Part shown: piece after piece, positions 9,147-17,372 of the stretch | How positions within the stretch are numbered: position 1 is the stretch's first letter | How the letters are laid out: each line of letters starts with the position of its first letter | NCBI GenBank assembly: GCA_947259925.1 | Contig: CAMYOG010000005.1 | Span: 88,699-152,698, forward strand | Direction of reading: 5' to 3' | DNA from: Thermoanaerobaculia bacterium | Lineage (GTDB): Bacteria; Acidobacteriota; Thermoanaerobaculia; Multivoradales; JAHEKO01 | Length of the DNA: 64,000 nucleotides | Translations under genes and position numbers: made by a program | Notes under the pieces: generated by a model | Seen by the model: the letters and a program-made list of their open reading frames with translations, nothing else | The model's database searches: none | What the model was told of the DNA's origin: nothing

Positions 9147-9182
9147 GAATCGGGGACAGGTCAACCTGTCCCCGATTCTCAG
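9143..9182. repeat. 40-bp near-perfect palindrome between convergent genes (REP-like)
   Basis: Two 19-nt perfectly complementary arms (9143-9161 and 9164-9182) flank a CA dinucleotide. The arms contain AATCGGGGACAGG, resembling the ends of REP elements associated with RAYT/IS200-like transposases in other genomes (from memory, not searched). Both neighbouring genes take their TGA stop from the outer part of an arm (9144-9146 plus strand; 9181-9179 minus strand). There is no T run, so it is not a classical intrinsic terminator. Confidence 0.85.
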
Positions 9183-9952
9183 AGCTCGCGGATGCGGATC
9201 GAGCCGTTGGTGGTCTGCAGCTCGATCTCGGGGCCACCGCCGTTGATGTCCCCCTCGAGGCGGTTGCGGCGGAAGGTGCCCCGGACCGTGACCGGAAAGT
9301 CGGTCTCGATCGAGCCGTTGGTGGTTCGCGCTCTGAGCGAGGTCCGGATGTCGGCCGGCAGGTCGAGGCGGATGCCGCCGTTGGTCGTCTGAAACTCCAT
9401 CCCCTCGCCCGAGACTTCGCCGAGCTCCACCCTGATGCCGCCGTTGGTGGTCGACGCGCTGACGCTGCCCGCGGAGTCGAAGACCGAGATGCCGCCGTTG
9501 GTGGAGCGTAGCCTGATCTCGCCGGCGAGACCGGTGATCTCGATCTCGCCGTTGACCGTGCGCACCTCCAGATCGGCCGCGCGCGGCAGCTGGATGTCGT
9601 AGTCGACGCTGGCGGAGACGTTGCTCCACCCGAACAGGCGCCGCCAGCTCGGGTAGACCGTGTCGATCTCGATCCCGCGGCCGTCCACGTCGACCTCGAT
9701 CTTCAGCTCCTCGAGGGCCTCCTCGGCCGAGCCACTGCGGGTCTTGACCCGCTTGACCGCTCTCACCTGCACTTCGTCGCGGTCCCAGGGCTCGACGAAG
9801 ATGTCGCCGTTGGTATTGGTCAGGCTCAGCCGCTGCCCGGCCGAGAACGCCCAGGTCTGCTCGAAGCGCTCCTGCGCCGTCTCCGCGAACGCCGCCGAGC
9901 CGGCTCCGATCCCGATCGTCACTGCCAGGCCGATGACTAAGAGTCTCTTCAT
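9179..9952 (-). CDS. Exported DUF4097-type beta-repeat protein
   Basis: A 257-residue protein with a cleavable signal peptide (MKRLLVIGLAVTIG, cleavage near AFA/ET). The mature part is a series of about 20-residue beta-strand repeats with the recurrent TTNG[GS]I turn (at least six copies: STNGGI, TTNGGI, TTNGGI, TTNGSI, TTNGSI plus related NTNGDI and TVNGEI), typical of DUF4097/DUF4098 right-handed beta-helix-like proteins. Such proteins are found at the envelope; function unknown. I chose the ATG at 9952, 8 nt after GAGGAG, over the GTG at 9961. Convergent with the LON-domain gene; its stop lies in the shared palindrome. Confidence 0.85.
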   Translation of the reverse strand: MKRLLVIGLAVTIGIGAGSAAFAETAQERFEQTWAFSAGQRLSLTNTNGDIFVEPWDRDEVQVRAVKRVKTRSGSAEEALEELKIEVDVDGRGIEIDTVYPSWRRLFGWSNVSASVDYDIQLPRAADLEVRTVNGEIEITGLAGEIRLRSTNGGISVFDSAGSVSASTTNGGIRVELGEVSGEGMEFQTTNGGIRLDLPADIRTSLRARTTNGSIETDFPVTVRGTFRRNRLEGDINGGGPEIELQTTNGSIRIREL

Positions 9953-10075
9953 CCCGTGCACTCCTCTGGATGGGCGATTGTGAGGCTCCGCCGCGGCAGC
10001 CTCTTCCCTTAAGACGGAGAAAGCGTAGCCAGGGTTTAGCTCGAGCGCTGTGCTAGGCTGATTTTGGAGCCGTCA

Positions 10076-10411
10076 ATGGCGGACGAGCGCGTCTACCGGA
10101 TCAGCTTCTTGCAGCAGAGCGAGGTCTACGAGATCTACGCTCGCCAGGTCTCGCAGGGCGGCTTGCTCGGCTTCGTCGAGATCGAGCACCTGCTCTTCGG
10201 CGAGCGCTCCAAGGTGGTCGTCGATCCGTCCGAAGAGCGGCTCAAGACCGAGTTCGAGGGCGTGCAGCGGATCTACGTTCCGATGCACGCGGTGATTCGG
10301 ATCGACGAGGTCGAGCGACAGGGGGTCAGCCGGATCAGCGAGCCGCGCGAGGGGAGCGACAAGGTAGCGCCGTTCCCGATGCCGATCTACACCCCGGGTA
10401 AGGGCGACTGA
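10076..10411 (+). CDS. DUF1820 family protein
   Basis: A 111-residue soluble protein starting MADERVYRISFLQQ, a good match by eye to the small DUF1820 family (the core is VYEIYARQVSQ, then GFVEIEHLLFGE and a PMHAVIRIDEVE segment). Function unknown. The ATG at 10076 lies 8 nt after GGAG; the upstream TTG at 10064 is less likely. It ends 1 nt from the convergent gene at 10413, the two stops sitting in TGAGCTA. No membrane segment or signal peptide is present. Confidence 0.8.
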   Translation: MADERVYRISFLQQSEVYEIYARQVSQGGLLGFVEIEHLLFGERSKVVVDPSEERLKTEFEGVQRIYVPMHAVIRIDEVERQGVSRISEPREGSDKVAPFPMPIYTPGKGD

Positions 10412-10412
10412 G

Positions 10413-10955
10413 CTACCAGCGGCGGAACGACCCGCCGACGGCGCGCCGGCCGTGGAACCCACGGTGGAAGCGGCCGTGGTGCCCCCGGAAGCCGAAGCTA
10501 TGGCGTCCCTGGAAGCCCACACGACTGGTGGTGCCGAACCACGGCCCGTAGAGGGGTGCGGCGTATCCCCAGCTGAAGGGCCGCCGGGGCTCGACGTAGC
10601 TACCGCGCAGATAGTCGATCGGATGCGAGCCGGCGGCGTACTGACCGGCGGCGGCCGGTATCGGAGCGTCGCTGTCGGCGGGCGCGCCGCTGCGCGCGAA
10701 GTGGGACTGGACGACCGGGCACGCCTCGTGGTGATAGAACGCGCTGCCGACTCGGTAGCAGGCCGCGTGCTCTTCGCCCTCCTCGGGAAGGCGCTCGCCG
10801 ACCCGGAAGAGGGCGTCGCCCTCCGTCGACACCGAGACCACGTGGAAGTAGACGCCACCCACCTGGAATCCACTTCCCGGGCGGTAGGCGTCGGCGCTCG
10901 CGAGCACTGGGGCCGAGAGGAGCAGGGCGGCGAGGACGAGACTGAACCGGTTCAT
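10413..10955 (-). CDS. Small exported protein with Phe/Gly/His/Arg-rich tail
   Basis: A 180-residue protein with a signal peptide (MNRFSLVLAALLLSAPVLASA). A conserved-looking N-terminal segment (GFQVGGVYFHVVSV) is followed by a Pro/Ala linker and a low-complexity C-terminus with repeated FRG/HHG/FHRG units. The two cysteines (about 64 and 78) are close to histidines, so metal binding is conceivable but unproven. No family recognised. The ATG at 10955 lies exactly 6 nt after TATACT (10967-10962), which fits leaderless transcription even though the aldo/keto reductase gene ends only 22 nt upstream. Confidence 0.7.
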   Translation of the reverse strand: MNRFSLVLAALLLSAPVLASADAYRPGSGFQVGGVYFHVVSVSTEGDALFRVGERLPEEGEEHAACYRVGSAFYHHEACPVVQSHFARSGAPADSDAPIPAAAGQYAAGSHPIDYLRGSYVEPRRPFSWGYAAPLYGPWFGTTSRVGFQGRHSFGFRGHHGRFHRGFHGRRAVGGSFRRW

Positions 10956-10961
10956 CCTCGG

Positions 10962-10967
10962 AGTATA
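10962..10967 (-). promoter_or_regulatory. -10 box TATACT, leaderless start of the gene at 10955
   Basis: TATACT on the minus strand, 6 nt before the ATG at 10955. It sits in a 22-nt gap after the aldo/keto reductase stop, giving the small exported protein its own promoter. No clear -35. Confidence 0.55.
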
Positions 10968-10977
10968 GCCTGGCGGC

Positions 10978-11955
10978 TCAATCCGACTCCGAGCCGCGGT
11001 AGAGGGCGCGCACCCATTCCGCCTCCTCGGGCGACAGCAGATCACCGAGCGCGGCGGCCGCCTCGACCTGCTGCCGATTGCGCATCCCGAGCAGGACGCA
11101 GGCGGTCGGCGCGTCGGCCAACAGGGCTCCGAGCAACGCCATCAGCACCGGCTGGTCGGTCCGGTCGCCGAAGCGCTCGGTTACGCGCTCGCGGCAGCGC
11201 CGCAGGTGATCGAGCGTCGCCTGGTCCCGGAAGCCCGGAATGCGATTGCGCATGTCGCCCTCGTCGAACGTCGTCGGACGCTCGTACTTGCCGAGCAGCA
11301 AGCCGTGCTTGAGCGGCGAGAACCAGGCGACCCCGGCGTCGTTCTCCTCGACCCACCCCCGGAGGCCGCTCGACGTGTAGCTGTCGTCGACCACGTTCCG
11401 GTACGGCTGGACCACGTCGGGCTCGATCCTCGATGCGTACCGCGTCAGCTTGTAGAGGTCCCAGTCGGAGAGGCCGATGGAGCCGATCTTTCCTTCGTCG
11501 CGCAGCTCTCGAAAAACCGTCACGGCGTCGTCCAGGTAGACGTCGTCCTTGCCGAACTCGCAGCGATGGAAGTAGTAGAGGTCGACGCGCTCGGTGCGCA
11601 GCAGCGACAGCGACCGCTCGAGGCGCTCGCGGATCTGGGTCGGGTGGTACTGATGACCGTGTGGTCCGGGGTCCCAACCGATCTTGGTCGCCAGGAAGAC
11701 CCGCTCGCGCGGTACCTGTTCCCAGACCCGCCCGATCAGCTCCTCGGCGTGGCCGTCGCCGTAGACGTCGGCGGTGTCCCAGTGGACGATGCCGCGCTCG
11801 GCCGCCAGCGCCAGCGCCGCCACCGCCAGCTCGTCGTCGTGGCCGGCCCAGCCGACAGCCTCCTTGCCGACCACCTTCGGCCCGCCGTGGGACCAGGTCC
11901 CGAACGAGACCGCGGGAACCTCGTGCTCGGTACGTCCGAATCGCAGCATGCGCAT
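10978..11955 (-). CDS. Aldo/keto reductase
   Basis: A 325-residue NAD(P)H-dependent oxidoreductase of the aldo/keto reductase superfamily (TIM barrel, cytoplasm). The catalytic tetrad is visible: Asp and Tyr in WDTADVYGDG, Lys in LATKIGW and His in YYFHRCE; the cofactor-binding part VLLGMRNRQQVEAA is near the C-terminus. The substrate cannot be told from sequence. The start at 11955 (ATG; a second ATG at 11949 is also possible) lies 11 nt after TAGACT (11972-11967), so the leader would be only a few nucleotides. Divergent from the DUF3014 gene. Confidence 0.93.
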   Translation of the reverse strand: MRMLRFGRTEHEVPAVSFGTWSHGGPKVVGKEAVGWAGHDDELAVAALALAAERGIVHWDTADVYGDGHAEELIGRVWEQVPRERVFLATKIGWDPGPHGHQYHPTQIRERLERSLSLLRTERVDLYYFHRCEFGKDDVYLDDAVTVFRELRDEGKIGSIGLSDWDLYKLTRYASRIEPDVVQPYRNVVDDSYTSSGLRGWVEENDAGVAWFSPLKHGLLLGKYERPTTFDEGDMRNRIPGFRDQATLDHLRRCRERVTERFGDRTDQPVLMALLGALLADAPTACVLLGMRNRQQVEAAAALGDLLSPEEAEWVRALYRGSESD

Positions 11956-12015
11956 GATGAGGCGCGAGTCTACTCGACCGAGGAGTTGGCACGGAGAGTG
12001 CAACAATGAAGGCTG

Positions 12016-12882
12016 ATGCGACTGGACGACGAACCCCGCGACGACCTCGGCGATCTGCGACTGGACGACGACTCGCCGATCGAGCCCGAGCTCGGTGCCG
12101 ACATCGACCGCCGCGAGCCGAATTGGCCGCTGATCTGGGTTGCGGTGCTGCTCGTGATCGCGATCCTCGGCGTCTACTTCGGCTACTTCCGGGGCCGGCA
12201 GAAGGCTCTCGAATCGCCGCCATCGCCGGAGGTCGCCGCGCCTGCACCCGAGACCGCTCCACTGCCCGAAGCGGCCACCGAGGTCGCGATCGAGCTGCCG
12301 GCACTGGACGCCAGCGACGAGCTGATCCGCGATCTGGTCGGCAAGCTGTCCGAGCATCCGAAGCTGGCGACCTGGCTAGCGTCCGACGAGCTGGTGCGGC
12401 GGTTCGCGGTGGCCGTCGACAACGTCGCCGAAGGCAAGAGCCCGCGCCGCCACCTTCCCTTTCTGGCGCCGCGCGAGGAGTTCGCCAGCGCCTACGAGAA
12501 CGGTCACGCGGTCGTCGATCCCGAGAGCTACCGCCGCTACGACGCACCCGCCAAGCTGTTCGCCTCGCTCGACGCCGCCGAGGTCGCGCGCCTCTACCTG
12601 ACCATCGAGCCGCTGATCGCCGAGGCCTACCGCGATCTCGGCTATCCCGACCGTGACTTCCGAACGGTCCTCGGTCGGGCGATCGGACTACTGGTTTCGA
12701 CGCCGATCCCGAGCTCGAGCGTGGCGCTGCTGCCCAAGGTCTCGAGCTTCGAGTTCGCCGACCCGTCGCTCGAGAAGCTGACCCCGGCGCAGAAGCATCT
12801 GCTGCGGATGGGGCCCGAGAACGCGCGGCTGGTGCAGGACAAGCTCGCGCAGATCCGCGACGAGCTCGGCCTCGAGCCGTAG
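12016..12882 (+). CDS. DUF3014 family membrane-anchored protein
   Basis: A 288-residue protein with an acidic cytoplasmic N-terminus (about 35 residues), one membrane segment (about 36-58, PLIWVAVLLVIAILGVYFG) followed by FRGRQKA, a Pro/Ala/Glu linker and a globular extracytoplasmic domain of about 190 residues containing RRHLPFLAPREEF and the YRRYD segment that match the DUF3014 family by eye. Function unknown. The ATG at 12016 has a GAAGG 5 nt before it. A strong hairpin at 12892-12915 follows the stop. Its neighbours give no clear functional hint. Confidence 0.8.
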   Translation: MRLDDEPRDDLGDLRLDDDSPIEPELGADIDRREPNWPLIWVAVLLVIAILGVYFGYFRGRQKALESPPSPEVAAPAPETAPLPEAATEVAIELPALDASDELIRDLVGKLSEHPKLATWLASDELVRRFAVAVDNVAEGKSPRRHLPFLAPREEFASAYENGHAVVDPESYRRYDAPAKLFASLDAAEVARLYLTIEPLIAEAYRDLGYPDRDFRTVLGRAIGLLVSTPIPSSSVALLPKVSSFEFADPSLEKLTPAQKHLLRMGPENARLVQDKLAQIRDELGLEP

Positions 12883-12891
12883 GCAAGGAGA

Positions 12892-12915
12892 ACGGCCGGC
12901 GTCGCCGCCGGCCGT
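12892..12915. terminator. GC-rich hairpin between convergent genes
   Basis: Perfect 10-bp arms (ACGGCCGGCG / CGCCGGCCGT) with a TCGC loop, in the 69-nt gap between the DUF3014 gene and the convergent TonB receptor. There is no T run on either side, so bidirectional termination is plausible but unproven. Confidence 0.5.
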
Positions 12916-12951
12916 CCAGGGGTCCGAGGTCGTCGACCCGCGCTAGCCAGG

Positions 12952-15102
12952 CTAGAACCGGAAGATGATCTGGCCGGTGACCTTGCGGGCGATGATGTCG
13001 CCGAAGATGTGCTGCTGCATGTCCTCGTCGGTCACGTTGGTGCCGTTGATGGTGAAGGTCGAATCACCGAAGTGCACGCCGAGGCCGATGTTGAGCACGG
13101 TGTAGGAATCGGTCGGACCCCAGAACCGAGCGTCCAGCACGTCGGTCCAGAACGCCTCGTCGACGTAGTTGACCGTCGAGTTGAAGAAGTACCTCGAGCC
13201 GTCGTAGGCGAGGCCGAGATTGGCCCGGTGCTCCGGTGGAATGCCGATCGCCAGCACGTCCGTGCCGTTCGGCAGTGTCTCCAGTTCGATGCCGGTGACC
13301 TCGGGCTCGTCCTGCCACGAATAGTTCAGGAAGTAGCTCCAGGCGCTGTTGCGCGGCCGCTGACTGATGCTGATCTCGACCCCGGTGTCGACGATCTCTC
13401 CGATGTTCCGGTACGACTGGCCATTCGGGAAGACCCCCGGCGGTACCGCCGGAATCGGGGTGCCGAGAATGAACACGGGCCACCCCGGGGGTGGATTGAC
13501 CGGGCTGTAGTGCCCGGCGGTGAAGAAGTCGGTCGAGTCGGTGGTCTCGTTCTCGTAGATCGAGAACGTGAAGGTGACGCCGTTGGCGAAGGTGCCGACG
13601 TAGCCGAGCTCGATCGCGTCCATCTGCTCCTCGGTCAGCAGCGGGTTGCCGAACGCCCGGATCGGCAAGACCTGGAAGAAGGGGGTGCAGGTGGTGAGAA
13701 CGAACTCGCACGGCACTCCGGGTGCGATCCCGGCGGCGATCAGCCGCGGGTCGACCAGCGCGCCGCTGATGATCGTGACGTCGAGGAAGTTGTTGATCAA
13801 CGACGGTGAGCGGAAGGCGCGGTTCCAGGAGACGCGCCAGGTGCTGGTGTCGGTCGGCGAGTACATCAGCGTGGTGCGTGGGGAGACCACCGAGCCGATT
13901 GGATCGATGTCGTCCCAGCGGGCGCCGATCAGCCAGCGCCACTTGTCGCTGAACAGGATCTCGTCTTGGATGAAGACGCCGTACTCGTCGCGCTCGTCGC
14001 CGCGCGGGGCGATCGACAGGTCGTACTCGTTGCGCCGCGCCTTGACGCCGTAGGTCAGGATGTTCTTGGTGCCGAAGACCTTGGTGTTCGAGTAGTCGAG
14101 ATCGTAGGTGGTGCTCTCGAAGAAGAACTGGATCGGCTGCAGGTCCTCACCGACGGTGAGCAGGTTCTCCGCGTCGCCGTCGAGGTAGTTGGCGAAGAAC
14201 GTGAACCGGTGCGCCTGCTTCTGGTAGTCGAACTTGACGAAGCTCATCTGCGAGCCGGTGTTGATGTCGAACGGCCCGATACCGGTGTGGATGATGCCGT
14301 CGGTGCCGGCATACCCACCCGAGAAGCCGTACAGCGTTCCGGGGTTCGAGTCCCAGTCGAGACGGAAGTTGAACTTGGGCTGCGACGTGCCCTGGTTCTC
14401 GAACGGTGGATAGGGCGTGCCGAGTGGATTGGTCGGCCCTCGCGAGCCCGGAATGATGCCGGTCGGCCGGTCGAACGGATCCTGCTCGTAGTAGCTGCCC
14501 GAGATCTTATAGCCCATCTTGTCGGTGGCGCCGGCGTGGGTGATGCCACCGTAGAGGGTGGAGAACTCGCCGCCGCCGATCGTGACGCTGGTGCCCTGCA
14601 TCTCGCGCGGCGACTTGGTGATCAGGTTGATGACGCCGGTCATCGCGTTGGCGCCCCAGACCGCGCTCCCCGGCCCGTTGACGACCTCGATCTGCTTGAG
14701 CTCGTTCGGATCGAGCGGCACGAAGTCCCACATGACGAAGCCGAAGAAATCGAGGTAGAGCGTCCGGTTGTCCATCAGCACCAGCTGGCTGGTCGCCAGG
14801 GTGTTGGTCGCGCCGCGGCTGGTGACCGAGATGTCGCGCGCGCTGGTCTGCGAGACGTTGACCCCCGGCGCATTGCGCAGAACGTCGCCGAGGTTGTCCG
14901 CCGGAATCTGCTCGAGCAGCTCGTCCGAGAGCACCGTGATCGCCGCCGGCACCTCGTGCAGGCGTTGCTCGGTTCGCGAGGCCGTGACCACGATGGTCTC
15001 CTCGACCACGCCGCCGTCGTCCTCGTGGCTCTCGGCGATCGCCGGCGTCACGGCGAGGCCCGCGAGCAGCCCGGCCAGGCACAGGAGTTTCATCAGTTTC
15101 AT
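12952..15102 (-). CDS. TonB-dependent outer-membrane receptor
   Basis: A 716-residue receptor. Signal peptide at 1-23 (MKLMKLLCLAGLLAGLAV...AIA), a TonB-box-like EETIVVTASR at about 34-43, a plug domain (RLHEVPAAITVLSDELLEQI, then LRNAPGVNV and GPGSAVWGANAMTGVINLI), and a beta-barrel ending in the aromatic QIIFRF. It should import a siderophore, vitamin B12-like compound or similar ligand in an energy-dependent way; the ligand is not evident. The ATG at 15102 follows AAGGGGG. The short membrane-protein gene upstream (15178-15507) ends 75 nt away and may be co-transcribed. tonB/exbBD are not in the window. Confidence 0.95.
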   Translation of the reverse strand: MKLMKLLCLAGLLAGLAVTPAIAESHEDDGGVVEETIVVTASRTEQRLHEVPAAITVLSDELLEQIPADNLGDVLRNAPGVNVSQTSARDISVTSRGATNTLATSQLVLMDNRTLYLDFFGFVMWDFVPLDPNELKQIEVVNGPGSAVWGANAMTGVINLITKSPREMQGTSVTIGGGEFSTLYGGITHAGATDKMGYKISGSYYEQDPFDRPTGIIPGSRGPTNPLGTPYPPFENQGTSQPKFNFRLDWDSNPGTLYGFSGGYAGTDGIIHTGIGPFDINTGSQMSFVKFDYQKQAHRFTFFANYLDGDAENLLTVGEDLQPIQFFFESTTYDLDYSNTKVFGTKNILTYGVKARRNEYDLSIAPRGDERDEYGVFIQDEILFSDKWRWLIGARWDDIDPIGSVVSPRTTLMYSPTDTSTWRVSWNRAFRSPSLINNFLDVTIISGALVDPRLIAAGIAPGVPCEFVLTTCTPFFQVLPIRAFGNPLLTEEQMDAIELGYVGTFANGVTFTFSIYENETTDSTDFFTAGHYSPVNPPPGWPVFILGTPIPAVPPGVFPNGQSYRNIGEIVDTGVEISISQRPRNSAWSYFLNYSWQDEPEVTGIELETLPNGTDVLAIGIPPEHRANLGLAYDGSRYFFNSTVNYVDEAFWTDVLDARFWGPTDSYTVLNIGLGVHFGDSTFTINGTNVTDEDMQQHIFGDIIARKVTGQIIFRF

Positions 15103-15177
15103 GGAATCCCCCTTGAATCCTGATTGGTAGGGAGCCGCCAGCCGGCCCGCCTGCTTGCTTCTGACAACTTCGCGATC

Positions 15178-15507
15178 CTAGCAGAATCGCTGTAGCGACC
15201 TGAGCGCCGCGTCGACGGCGCCGTAGCGCTCGCGCTGGCCGAGCCGAAAGCCGGAATGGACCGCCACCGCCAACACTGCGACGGTGAAGATCGACTCCTC
15301 GGTTGCACCCAGCCGCAGGAACTCGGCCAGCGGATCGCGCCAGAGGAAGAGCAGGGCGATCGCCAGCCAGTCGATGACCGCCACCAGCAGGGCGCGACCG
15401 CGGGCGCGCGCCAGCTCTCGACGGCGCTCGTCTCCGGTCTCGGCCGGTCGCCGCAACCGGGCCACTTCCTCGTACAGCAGCGCCTCGACAGCCTTGGGTC
15501 TGAGCAT
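15178..15507 (-). CDS. Small membrane protein with two predicted TM segments
   Basis: A 109-residue protein with a basic/Arg-rich N-terminal 35 residues and two hydrophobic helices (about 41-57, LLVAVIDWLAIALLFLW, and about 71-86, SIFTVAVLAVAVHSGF). No family recognised. The ATG at 15507 lies 5 nt after TAGAAT (15518-15513) with no Shine-Dalgarno, again suggesting a leaderless mRNA. It lies upstream of the TonB receptor gene and divergent from sppA. Confidence 0.6.
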   Translation of the reverse strand: MLRPKAVEALLYEEVARLRRPAETGDERRRELARARGRALLVAVIDWLAIALLFLWRDPLAEFLRLGATEESIFTVAVLAVAVHSGFRLGQRERYGAVDAALRSLQRFC

Positions 15508-15512
15508 GGCGC

Positions 15513-15518
15513 ATTCTA
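15513..15518 (-). promoter_or_regulatory. -10 box TAGAAT, leaderless start of the gene at 15507
   Basis: TAGAAT on the minus strand, 5 nt before the ATG at 15507, in the 89-bp divergent gap with sppA. No clear -35. Confidence 0.5.
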
Positions 15519-15596
15519 GCGAGCGGGCCGATCGAGAATGACAGAATCCGGGCGGACACCCTGCCGGTCGGCGGGGAGAGACGACGGAGCTCCGCG

Positions 15597-17372
15597 ATGA
15601 AGAAGACCTGGTTGACCGTTCTCGTTGTGCTGATCTTCCTGGGACTGCTGGCGGTCCTGTTCGGTCTGGCGATCCGCTCGCAACGACCGGCCGCGATTCA
15701 GCAGCAGACGATCCTCGAGCTCGACTTCGAGCGGGGCTACCCCGAGCACCTGCCCTTCCAGACGCTCACCGCCAGCTTCATCGAGGTCGTGCCGACGCTC
15801 CGGAGCGTGGTGGAGGCGCTGGATCGAGCGGCCGAGGACGATCGGGTCGTCGGTGTGGTAGCGCGCGTCGGCGCCGCTCCGATGGGCCTGGCGAGCATCC
15901 AGGAGCTGCGCGATGCCGTCGCTCGATTCCGCCGCTCGGGCAAGCCCGCGATCGCCTACTCCGAGACTTTCGGGGAATGGCGCGCGGCCAACGCCGCCTT
16001 CTACCTGGCGAGTGCCTTCGACCAGATCTACCTGCAGCCGTCGGGGGACGTCAGCCTGACCGGGCTCCACTACGAGACGCCGTTCTACCGCGGGCTGCTC
16101 GAGAAGCTCGATATCGTGCCCAGCCTCGGCCAGCGCTACGAGTACAAGAACGCGCCCAACAGCTTCACCCAGACCTCGTACACGGCTCCCCACCGCGAGG
16201 CGGTGCAAGCGCTCGCCGATTCACACTTCGAGCAGATAGTGCGCGGCATCGCCGAGGCCCGCGAGCTCCCCGAGGAGGACGTCCGTGACGCCAGCAATCG
16301 CAGCCCGCTGCTCGGCCAGGAGGCGATCGCGGCCGGGCTGGTGGACGAGCTCGCCTACCGCGACACCGTCTACGCGCAGCTCGAGGAGCGGTTCCGGGAC
16401 GCCGACTTCGTGCCGCTGTCACGCTACCTGCGGCAGGACTACCGCCCGTTTGCCTGGACGCCGACGCCGGTCTGGGGCCGCAAGGTGGCGCTCATCTACG
16501 GCGTCGGCGGGGTGGTGCGCGGCGAGAGCGGCTACGACCCGATCTTCGACAGCCTGGCCATGGGCTCGGATACGGTTGCCGGTGCGTTCCGGGAGGCGAT
16601 CGAAGACGACGACGTCGAGGCGATCCTCTTCCGGGTCTCGAGCCCCGGCGGCTCGTACGTCGCCTCGGACACGATCTGGCGCGAGGTGATCCGCGCTCAG
16701 GAGGCCGGCAAGCCGGTGGTCGTCTCGATGGGGGACGTCGCCGCGTCAGGCGGCTACTTCGTCGCCATGGCGGCAGACGCGATCGTCGCCCAGCCCGCCA
16801 CCGTCACCGGCTCGATCGGAGTCTACGGCGGCAAGCTGGTCAGCCGTGGCCTGTGGGCGAAGGCCGGGATCTCCTTCGACGACGTCGGGACCAGCGAGCG
16901 CGCCCGCATCTGGAGCGGTAACCACGCGTTCGGCGAGGGCGACTGGGGCCGCATCGAAGAGTCGCTCGACCGGATCTACGAGGACTTCACCGGCAAGGTC
17001 GCCGAGGGTCGGTCGATGACCCGTGCCGAGGTGCACGAGGTCGCCCGCGGCCGAATCTGGACCGGTCAGGACGCTCTCGAGCGCGGCCTGGTCGACGAAC
17101 TGGGTGGCTTCGACGTCGCGATGCGCCGGGTGCGCGAGGCGATGGGAGTCGACGAGGACGAGGATCTCGCCGTGGAGGAGTTCCCACGACCGAGATCGCC
17201 GTTCGAGCTGTTCAGCGAGGGGCGGTGGATCGGAGGGCGAACGGGGGAGACGCTCCAGGGGATGGTCGAGATCGCCCGGCCACTGGCCGAGCTCGCTCGT
17301 GATCTGGGCCTCCTGGAGGCCCCGACCGACCCCCTGCGCCTCTGGCTGCCCCGGCCGCGGGAGGGGCGCTAG
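15597..17372 (+). CDS. sppA: Signal peptide peptidase SppA, long (67K) type
   Basis: A 591-residue protein near the length of E. coli SppA (618). One N-terminal membrane anchor (about 4-24, TWLTVLVVLIFLGLLAVLFG), then two tandem ClpP/crotonase-like halves. The long type uses a lysine in the first half (EYKNAPNSF, about residue 183) and a serine in the second half (DVAASGGYF, about residue 385); both are present. It degrades cleaved signal peptides at the membrane facing the periplasm. The ATG at 15597 follows a GGAG. The stop overlaps the GTG of the M23 peptidase gene by 1 nt (TAGTG), so the two are translationally coupled. Confidence 0.93.
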   Translation: MKKTWLTVLVVLIFLGLLAVLFGLAIRSQRPAAIQQQTILELDFERGYPEHLPFQTLTASFIEVVPTLRSVVEALDRAAEDDRVVGVVARVGAAPMGLASIQELRDAVARFRRSGKPAIAYSETFGEWRAANAAFYLASAFDQIYLQPSGDVSLTGLHYETPFYRGLLEKLDIVPSLGQRYEYKNAPNSFTQTSYTAPHREAVQALADSHFEQIVRGIAEARELPEEDVRDASNRSPLLGQEAIAAGLVDELAYRDTVYAQLEERFRDADFVPLSRYLRQDYRPFAWTPTPVWGRKVALIYGVGGVVRGESGYDPIFDSLAMGSDTVAGAFREAIEDDDVEAILFRVSSPGGSYVASDTIWREVIRAQEAGKPVVVSMGDVAASGGYFVAMAADAIVAQPATVTGSIGVYGGKLVSRGLWAKAGISFDDVGTSERARIWSGNHAFGEGDWGRIEESLDRIYEDFTGKVAEGRSMTRAEVHEVARGRIWTGQDALERGLVDELGGFDVAMRRVREAMGVDEDEDLAVEEFPRPRSPFELFSEGRWIGGRTGETLQGMVEIARPLAELARDLGLLEAPTDPLRLWLPRPREGR

